Assembly (NCBI GenBank): GCA_030062745.1
Contig: CP099839.1
Span: 42,023,891-42,087,890, forward strand
DNA: 64,000 nucleotides
Direction: 5' to 3'
Origin: Capitulum mitella
Taxonomy: Eukaryota; Arthropoda; Thecostraca; Pollicipedomorpha; Pollicipedidae
Under the pieces are notes generated by a model, which did no database searches, was not told where the DNA came from, and saw only the letters and a program-made list of their open reading frames with translations. Numbering within the stretch: position 1 is the stretch's first letter; each line of letters starts with the position of its first letter. A program made the translations under genes and the position numbers. This document shows positions 55,302 to 64,000 of the stretch, piece by piece.

Positions 55302-58300
55302 TCACGGCCGCCGGTGTTTGGGCTGCCGCAGCTTCCTGCCCTCGCCGGAGAACGAGCTGAACACGGCCGCCTCCGAGCTCACCTGCAACACAGCGCCGGA
55401 CACGGTCAGGCGCGCCGCTCCGGCAGCTCCGGAAACCCGCCATCGCCATCGCCTGGAACTGCTATACCGAGCACAACGTGGGACCATCAGACGGTCGTCG
55501 AGCTAAACTGCGCGCAAAACGCCATGAAAATGGGACCATTCGAGACGATTATCAGAGTGGGTGGTTTCAACTCAGTGCAAGCTGCGTCGGGCCCACTGTG
55601 CACGTGCAGTGCCTCCACTGTGCAGTATGCCGTCGGTGACCGAAATGCGACCACCACTGACCGGTGCGGGCTTCGGCGCAGCATTCCTGAGAAAGCGCAG
55701 GTAGCCGATCTGGTAGTCGTAGTCGGGAATTCCCCGCACACGAGGTCCATTCGACGTGCTCGCCTTGGGCGCGTCCAAATTCTTCTGTTTGCCATCCAGT
55801 CTGCGAAAACGTCCGTTTACAGAAGTTCGCGGAATACAACATGACACGAACAGCGGCAGGTGGTAACGCGATTCTCGCACGATATCTACTGTCGTAGCTT
55901 AACAGAACAAAAGCCACACGCCATCGAACAGGTGTTATTTGCCCGAAACCGTGGCTTTTTCTGTCGTGTATCCCGGACGTTTGTCGTCATTCGTCTGACT
56001 ACTTAACAGCAGGAACAACAGCGCGTGCGGTCAGGCACGGTAACACGTGACACCCACCGGAGACCTGAGCCTTGGAATGGTACGAAGCCGGTCGGCTCTG
56101 GCATCTCGTGCTCCTCGACTGGAGCCTGCTGGGCGGGCAGCGGCCGTTCCGGCTCCTGGTAGCCGACAGGAGCAGCAAACTCCACCTGGTGGCGACAAAG
56201 GTAACGTCAACAGCACAGGACGCCGACAGGCGGCGCTGTAGTCCCGGCTCTCCGGCGGATATCATACCTCGCTACATGTGTTTGGAACAACCATTCGCAG
56301 AACGTACGAAGCCCACGTATCCGCCTGACAATGCAAATTTGTTCCTTCGAAACAAGAAGCAACCGCCCCTTCTGGCAATGTGAATTTTGAAGGATTGCCA
56401 CTGTACACGATTTCCCGATAACCAATACATGACCACTTTGGTGCGCAAACTCGCAGCTACTTGTCTAATTAGCATTTTTCAGTTGAAATCAGCCTCCTTG
56501 GACCCAACAAATGAGAGGGGATTCCCATTTGCGTGATCTAACTAGAATCCCGATGTCCCGTCACACGCTGCTCACATTCATGTCGCATTCGATGATGCTG
56601 ACGGCGCGGCCTGGCTTGGTCTCCTGCACGCAGAACTCGTACACCTTAGCGTTGTACGGGATAGCGATGACGTCGCCCGTCGTCAAGCAGGCGAAGTTGC
56701 GCAGCGCGTTCTCCAACACCGCCTTGGGGTTGGTGATGTCCAGGAAGTCGGGCGACTGCGGCTGGAACTTTGAGAAGGTGGCCACCGGCAGCGACACGCT
56801 CTCGACCGTCAGCAGCGCGCCCTCCTCCAGCAGCAGGTTCCGCATCATCTGCACCAGGCCGCACGTTGTCAAGCTGGCAACAGCTGAGTCAACGGGGACG
56901 GTGTGCACTATGACGAACGGTGGCTACAACCGCAGCACACGCTACGGTACGCTACGGTCAATGCGGCCAGGCGGACGAGGACCTGGATGGGAGAATCTAG
57001 TACGTGACACACACTGGCTTTACGTCGCAGGTCGAGTGACAAACTCTGGGCCGAGACCCAAGGGACCCGCTCGTCTGCGTGGCGCAGACGAGTTGGGCGG
57101 CAAAACAAAGATCCTTTGGTGCCATCTGGCTCGATACCGAGGCAAACTGCTTCGCGTTTGGAAACATACGGGTACTGGTCAGGGTCTGCACAACACGATC
57201 GGGACAGCATGGACTTGAATCCCAGCACTACCCAATTCCGCACGCTTGTCCAAATTTACGCACAGAAAAATGTGGTGTAGTATACTTCTAACAAAAGCAA
57301 ATGGGAAAAACGTCCCATCAATCACGAAAAAAGGATGCCATCGCATAAATCGACATGGAGCTTCCGCATAGCATGGCGCCTGGTCGCCATCTAGCAGCTA
57401 TATGGAACCCCCATTACTAATGTTGTCGCATCAATTCGCTTTACAGACGGCACTACCGCAATCAACAACACAACCCGAAAGGGACAGTCAGCCAGTTCAT
57501 TCAGCACCAACACAAGCCGATATCTGGTGTTGCTGCGTGCCCGGGGACCCCGCCGGGCCACGTACCCAGTACGGCAGGTACACCTTGCCCTCGTCGGCGA
57601 CAAATTCCAGCACGCCGCAGTGGGTGACGCGGTCCGCCCGCCGGTTCGTCAGCTTGAACAGCATGGGGTAGACGACGTTGAGCCGCGTCAGCTGGTCCAG
57701 TGCCGACGGCGGCATAATAACTAGGAAGGCAGAACGAATGGTGTCACGCCCCTGCTCCGTGCAAACGCTCCATGCGATCACGAAGCCTGGTTTCATGTTG
57801 ACGAACGCTTGACACTCACACTGCACAATCACGCCAGGTCACTGGTAATTGCGTATCCGGCACTGGAATGGTCGCTTATTACATGCAAGGTGAAAGTGGA
57901 GCGAAGTTTAGTGTACGCTGAGCATACAAGCCGGCAGTATTTGATGACCACTGATCATTTTTCGGGATTACAGGAATAAGTGGAATTAAAATAAAATTCA
58001 CGTACCAAAAAACAAAAACCATCCATATACAATGCCTCTGTCCTGTATATAACTTGATGTTAAACACATCATACACTGGGTGTTTAAACTTCACAATAAC
58101 ATGGCGAGGGCAACAACGACATGACGAGCGGAACAACACGGTACAGCAGTTGTACTGGAAAAGTCTAGGAGTTGGTGTCACATGAATTCAGATGGAATTC
58201 CGCTTTATCCATTCCTTGTCACATGCACAGCGGTCGGATCTGAGAAGTACAATACTGACCGGCCTAAACAAAGAACAACTTAACCAAACAGGACTGCAAA

Positions 58301-59311
58301 TCAGAGACAAACAAAACGGCGCACCATCTACTACCACCCTATGCACCCACAGTTGGTTTCGAAAAAATTAGGCCCCATTCTTGGTTGGCCAAGGTTGGCC
58401 ACATGACATCAATTTATCGGAAATTTTGTAACGCTGCCCAACAGGGTTGGACAAGTTGCTGTTTTTTTTTTTTTGTGTTAAAAAGCACCGGAAAATATGT
58501 GCTCCAAAAGGCATTTTATACTCCCAAAGTCTGATCTTTTGCGTTCATCAAAAAGCTACATTATAATCATGCTCACAAACTGATAACTTTGCAAGGAGAG
58601 ACTGTGTCTACATTCAGTAAGAAGCAGGTATGATGCTATCACTAACATACACCAAGAACGCCAGCTACCATTACTACTCTTTGCAAAATGATGTACTCCA
58701 AAACAAAAATTAAACTCCTGACACCAGGAACAAAAACAGAATTTCCAACCCTATTGACAAGGGTTACAAGACGCAAATCAGGACGTAGGTGTTGCGTGAT
58801 TAGTTTCTTGGCTGCGTTAGGAGCTATGGATGGAATTTTGATCAGTGATACTGCAGCAGCCGATAAGCTACGCTGATCTGTGAATGTAAGCATCCCAGCG
58901 ATGTATGGCTCCACTTAGCAATGAATGCTTGCGCACTTTTATTATTAATTCCACGACTTTCGTTGGCCAAGACAATCCGCCAAACAGAGCAACCCTTTCC
59001 AAAACAAAACGCACATGGAAAATTCCCAGGCGCAAAAAACTGCTGGAAAACCACGCTTTTTTCACCGAAGTATAAATACAACGCAACACTAACTGCAGTC
59101 ACATACATCCCGCACAACCTTGAACTCGCGAGCCACGACCAAAAAGCGACTTCCACTCGAGCCCCAGTAAAGGCGTGTCGGGTGCGCCAGACTCACTTTT
59201 GCCGCCCTTCTCGACATCGGTGCGCTCCTGCCCGGGCAGCATCGACACCGAGTAGCACCTGTACTGGGTGTTGAACGGCCGCAGAGCGTCCGGGAACATC
59301 GGGTATCCAAA
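55302..59311 (-). CDS. UFD1: UFD1, p97/Npl4 ubiquitin-recognition cofactor (start exon not found)
   Basis: UFD1 with NPL4 recruits polyubiquitinated clients to the p97/VCP unfoldase in ER-associated and other degradation. Six exons on the minus strand: 59311-59197, 57720-57566, 56848-56576, 56185-56058, 55800-55662, 55382-55302, phases consistent, 296 residues. Conserved blocks: [48 protein letters not shown], then [12 protein letters not shown] and [20 protein letters not shown], and [11 protein letters not shown]. Both p97-binding SHP boxes are present (FQGSGLRL near the exon 4/5 join and FSGEGRKL near the C-terminus). Human UFD1 has 307 aa, so only a few N-terminal residues are missing. 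They must lie in a small start exon upstream of the acceptor at 59312, which I could not identify. Confidence 0.93.
58442..58752 (+). mobile_element. MITE family A in UFD1 intron 1
   Basis: About 311 bp from CAGGGTTGGACAAG to GAATTTCCAACCCT, sharing GAAGCAGGTATGATG, CATACACCAAGAA and CTCCAAAACAAAAATT with the copy at 50110. The flanking 8-mers match poorly (4/8), so this is an older insertion. Confidence 0.75.
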
Positions 59312-59850
59312 CTGCGGACAGGCCACACGGACGTCACACCGGGCACACACGGCCCGTCAGGTGACGCGGCGGCTAAGCTAGCGGTCAGCGGCCTCTGTCG
59401 TGTGGGACTATGTCTTTCCGGCTGTGGGTGAAAGTGATCACAGTCACAGATGAATCAAATGAACGACTGACTGTTTAACGAGCATCGAAAAACAGTCCTA
59501 CGTTACAGATTTTCGAAAGACGGCGGAGTACGGCCGATTCTTTCTCCTCCATATTTTCACTTTGTTGTTTTAAATACCTCGCGTTATTTCGACACAATCA
59601 ACCTCATAATTACGCCCCGTACCTCCACAAAGTTCTTTCAGCAATCCCAGTTCGTAAGTTACATTTCAGACATGATAAGTATCCTACTTCTGTATGAAAT
59701 AAGCATGACAATCTATTTCAACTATCTGCAATTCGTCAAACTCTGCCTTCCAAGTAGAAAAAAAGAATGAACTGCCAAAGAACATGCGCCTAAACATGCT
59801 ATGACTGGTAGGCTTTCAGCATCTGCAAAGGCCATATCCAGCCCCCCCCC
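59312..59850. other. UFD1 upstream region
   Basis: CpG content is normal. It should contain the UFD1 promoter and the missing start exon, but no ATG with a fitting donor stood out. Confidence 0.35.
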
Positions 59851-62800
59851 CCAATGGCTGAGTTAGGAAAATGATTTAGTAGAGCATGGGTTAATGCACA
59901 TCTGAGGACACCAAATTTAAGGCAATTCAGCAAAAATGAGTACAAGAGCTGTTTCCATTACTATACATCCCTTTGTTGTGCACTGGGTCATGCCAAAGCT
60001 ATTGCATGTACACATCAGGGATGCTTAGCTGTTCAATGGAGTATACATCACTAATTGGTGCAGCAACATGCTGCACTGATATATTGTCATAGGAGTCTAC
60101 CACAGTTTGCAGTCTGGTAGTGAGAGACACAGCTTACAACAGCTTTCAAAAACTATGAAGAGAACAAAACATATACCATACAAAACAATCCATAAAGCAT
60201 TCATAATCACAAGACTTGCCACCAATCATTACAGCACCAAAATAAAATTTAAAAATGGTTCATCTCAATGTCCAAGCAATCTGTGCCACACTGAAAAAGA
60301 ACAAAGGCAGGAATGTGTCAACAAGAGGTTTCATATTACTGATCTGGCTACAAGCAAAAAATGATAAATGACAGTGTTTTTATCATATTTCACAACAATC
60401 GAGGTAATACATGATACATTTCCTACCATTTAAATATACTTTTACACTGTTTCTTTACCACAGAAACAGCAACAATCACTTTATTCAGAAGCATAGCATG
60501 CAATGATGGATGGACTTGGGCAAACATGGTTGGGGAGAAAGCTCAGTGAATGATATTGAAATTTTAATTTAAATATTTAAATATCTAAATATTTAATAAA
60601 AAAATTAAATATTTGAAATTTGTTTTGAACAGTAAAATGTATTGTACAAAACATGAACTAGTCTAGTCTAGTCTCATTTTGCAGATCACATGAGGCCTAT
60701 CCTTGGGCATCAATCATTCTAGTGCCAGCCAAGGCCAAAAGAACCTATGTTCAGTACAGCACTCTACCTGGTCACACAAAGCATTTCATAGCATGCTTCA
60801 TCTGCAGTTTTTACAGAATACCCATGCTACTTATGAAGCAATGCTTCTGGAGGTTGCTATGGACTGCAATTTCCATGCAAAAAGGATATCAGTAATACAC
60901 TGCTGGACCATCCTGGACCACTCTTAAAAACCATTACTGCAACTGTCCTAGTGAAAACAGTGATTTATCACCAGCTCCAAATTCTTCATTGCGTGGCATT
61001 AATATACATGGCAGAAACATTTTTTGCATACCAAAACCTAGCAAATCCAAGAAATGGTATATAACAGTAAACATGAAACAAAACAAGCATATTAATAACA
61101 GTGAAAAATAAATAATTGGAATCTAAACACAATGAACAATAAGAAAATGCTCCAGAAACAGGAAATACATATAACTTGAAAGTAAACAATAAAATACAAA
61201 GGACATACAAAAAAATCATGTAATAATTAAAAATAATAGGGAAAGGTTCTTTGTCCCACCAGATTTTGCTCAAATCTTATTAAATTCACCATTTCCTCAT
61301 GGAATTCATCAATCACCTCACAATTTCTGATCATACCACACCTTTTCTGAATGTACTGTGTTGTCATATATCAACAAGCTACTCATCCACTCACCAAAAT
61401 TGATCATCTGAATAATGGAATCACTCACTGCTGGCCTTTAAGTGTGACCTCAGTACTGCAAACACCCATCAAACAACCCAGCACATTGAGTTTTGCATAC
61501 TGACATGGACACTACAATGACAGAATAGTAATTTCCCTGAGTATGTAACAGTTTGTTCAGTTATCTTGCCATGTGCTAGGAAATTGGGTACATTGTCAGC
61601 CTTGCAGCCAGTGGTGTAGCCACCAGGAAGGGGAGGGGCAGGGCAGCAGGGCCATTTGCTCCTAGCTGAGAGAAATGTACCATTCCCAGTGGCAATGCAA
61701 GCATAAGTCTTGAAAATTATGTCTTCACAATGGTCCAAATACACAATACTGTCACTGCTGGTGACCATGAAAACATGTAGTTCAAATGCCGTGTGAAAAG
61801 TAAAATATGTTTCAAATGGCTCATTTAAATCAAAATCTTCTCAGATAGAAAAACATATCTCCTTCCTGCCCCTGCCCCATTCACTAATGCTGTCAGTACT
61901 TCATGGAGACACAGTTTCAATGCCAGCCTGTTCCCATTACAAAGAGTATAGAATAAGTCATACCAGTATTTAGAGGGGTACCACAAATTAACCTAACACA
62001 GCTGGAAAATTTTTCAATGGGGCCAAAAGGACAAAAAAAAACATTACAAATGAATACTTTGAGGTTTATGAGAAAAACTGTTGGACTTCAGCAAAACAAG
62101 TGTGTTGAGCAAACATCACAGGACAGATGTAAAACCTGATATGCCAAGAATCATTGTGTGAAACAAGCCAAAAGGAAATTCACAAAACAAAACATGTGAT
62201 CAGTTGACAGTATGAATGCAAATATCCCACCTCCATACCTCACCACCAACACAACAGGTCAGCCAACCAGCATTACATGATATCACAATCAATATGGCAT
62301 CTACAAGACCTTCAACTTAAAGAAGCAGGATCAGCCACCAAAAGTGCTGCCAAAACACAGGTAATCTTTGATGGATACTGAATATGTAATGGCTGGACAA
62401 GCATCAACTTGCCCCAGTGCTCTGCCATCCAAAACAGTGGTGCCACAGATGGTGGGCATGAGACTATAGGAATTGTAAATTTACTTTACACACTAACCAG
62501 AATGGGGCATTTCACTACCTTACCCTGATTGCAAAAGGCATCTGTGGGGCATAACGCTGCACCGAAGGCCATAATATGATACTTCAGGCGGAAGGTGATA
62601 AAAGGTGCCATCAGACTTCATTCTGTCCAACAACCAGGTTACGTTGTGCAAAGAGCAGTGTAAGGTTATATCTCAATGAGGACCATGTGCTGGGCTGACC
62701 ATTTAGTAATAAATTGTACATGTGTACTAAACATTACAGCCATACCACAAAATGGCCTCAGCCACATTGGTTCCTTGCCTTTAATTTGTCTATTTTTTTG

Positions 62801-63600
62801 GCAGAATTACACTTGTGGCTTGCTTGAGATAATGTATGGTTGCCTAATCCTTTCTTTACCCACCAATGATGTGTAACTAAGATTTCTGCTTGCCAAAGCA
62901 TGCAAAAATTCAATGCTGTCTTACTTTCAGGGGTTAGAAAAAACTACAGAACATGCTGATGTGGAAGTTATGCCACAAACTCCCATGCAACAGTGAGAAG
63001 ACCATTTCACATTTTCCCCAGTCACTGTCCAAGGCCCCATTGTCATGGATGGTAGGTGATTAGGGTGAGTTGATGCCTGCCCAACTGTTACCCACTGAAT
63101 TGTAGTGTTTTTCCACTTACTACTGAAGCAAAAGACCTGAAAAGACTTCCAATTTACTTTGCCATTTTTCCCTACCTAGAGGTGCTGTGGTATCTTAATG
63201 CATGCAACTGTTGAAACAAAATTGGAACCACAAATATGAACCAAATATTATTTTGAAGCTCAGGAGCCTATTTTCCTGAATTGAAAATCATGAACAATGC
63301 TAAGTGCTACAAAACCAGATAAGTTCAGTTCAGCCAACCAAGATAACAGACTTACACAGAAGAATAATAGGATACATATCTGGAGTATAAAACCAAATCA
63401 CTGTATAAGGACTTGGACAAGACAAATAGATGCCAGCCCATTATATCATAAGCAATTCAGACAGGCTGAAATACCTGTATATTTATCAGGAAAATCCAGC
63501 CTGTTGCTTTTTCTGCACTTGTTACCTAACCTGAAGAATGCCTTCTGAGCTTTACATATACATACATACCTGGGGACTGAAATAAAATTCACTTCCAAAT
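59851..63600. other. CpG-depleted intergenic block
   Basis: About 3.7 kb with only a handful of CG dinucleotides and abundant TG/CA. No gene is recognised. It includes an AT-rich patch at 60555-60640 and a possible further hAT-like piece beginning CAGTGGTGTAGCC near 61609. Confidence 0.5.
62735..63110 (-). repeat. Dispersed repeat family C, copy 3
   Basis: Read on the minus strand, this aligns first with 29490-29795 (GTGGCATAACTTCCACATCA) and then with 32197-32345 (CATACATTATCTCAAGCA), so it is the longest copy and joins the two partial ones. Type unknown. Confidence 0.5.
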
Positions 63601-63866
63601 GCATTCAGGTTAATCATTTTAGGCACCTCGAAAATACCGCCTCCAAATGGACAGAAAATCGAGATATATTCAGAACATGCTTACCATATCTAAAGCAGTA
63701 ATTAAACGCCTCGTTGGTAAGTAGGTGAGCAAACAGCGGTTAGTTATTTCACAGCTATTAACCAGTATTCCGCCAAAAAAATGAGTCCAAAGTTCTATGA
63801 ATACTTTTCAGACGGGGCAATCGAATGGATTTGGTTGCGAAAAAAATCAAACCACGAAAACTTTAC

Positions 63867-63998
63867 ATATTGCAACCAAAGTCCAGCGTCCGCCTGCCTA
63901 TCCTTCACAATATCTTCATAGGCCGCGGAGTCGTCGTCGCCGTGACTCCGCAGTAAATGGTGCGGCGGGTTTGAAGCAGCGTAAAAGTGCAAAACAAC
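63867..63998 (-). CDS. Possible exon of an unidentified gene at the window edge
   Basis: CpG content rises again from 63620. On the minus strand an open stretch encodes HLLRSHGDDDSAAYEDIVK and QADAGLWLQY, ending at a plausible donor TAT|GTAAAG (GT at 63866-63865). GLWLQY resembles the W..Y core of HAT/TPR-like helices, but the match is too short to name a family. The upstream exon boundary is not fixed and may lie beyond the window. Confidence 0.25.
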
Positions 63999-64000
63999 AC

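Overview
This is nuclear DNA from a eukaryote, most likely an arthropod and probably a crustacean. The genes have many GT-AG introns, there is an interstitial TTAGG/CTAGG tract (the arthropod telomere motif), exons are GC- and CpG-rich, and the genes are animal housekeeping or stress genes. I read everything by eye, so exon edges rest on splice consensus, reading phase and remembered family sequences and may be off by a few bases. A barnacle-like source is only a guess.

Layout. (1) 1-14.4 kb: NOL9 (polynucleotide 5'-kinase) on the minus strand, four exons seen, its C-terminal part beyond the left edge. Its roughly 10.7-kb intron 3 holds two whole genes on the opposite strand: a two-exon metallothionein (1939-2800) and a three-exon, 101-residue protein that is just an HDAC6-type ubiquitin-binding zinc finger (5082-8560). 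(2) 14.4-19.7 kb: CpG-depleted DNA, a fold-back element, a small hAT-like element and a decayed LINE. (3) 19.7-20.4 kb: MALSU1/RsfS, minus strand. (4) 20.5-26 kb: CpG-poor sequence, a 145-bp tandem repeat and several hAT-like MITEs. (5) 26.6-28.7 kb: a complete intronless striatin CDS, minus strand, with an abrupt change of base composition inside the coding region. (6) 29-35 kb: AT-rich, CpG-depleted repeats. (7) 36.0-36.4 kb: a short secreted CLIP-like protein, minus strand. (8) 37.8-54.9 kb: a 15-exon rabaptin gene ending in a FYVE finger, plus strand. (9) 55.3-59.3 kb: UFD1, minus strand, convergent with rabaptin, with crossing poly(A) signals. (10) 59.3-64 kb: CpG-depleted DNA and a possible terminal exon.

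Rabaptin (Rab5 endosome effector), striatin (STRIPAK scaffold), UFD1 (p97-Npl4 cofactor), NOL9 and MALSU1 (ribosome biogenesis) are not one pathway; this is an ordinary gene-dense neighbourhood. What is unusual is around the exons. In rabaptin, at least four exon edges, and in NOL9 one intron end, lie in or beside tandem repeats, and in rabaptin the repeats contain copies of the exon's own splice site. The extreme case is a 66-bp unit repeated about 20 times after exon 5, each unit carrying the same splice donor. Two families of small hAT-like elements with 8-bp target duplications, and large CpG-depleted blocks with sharp edges, complete the picture.
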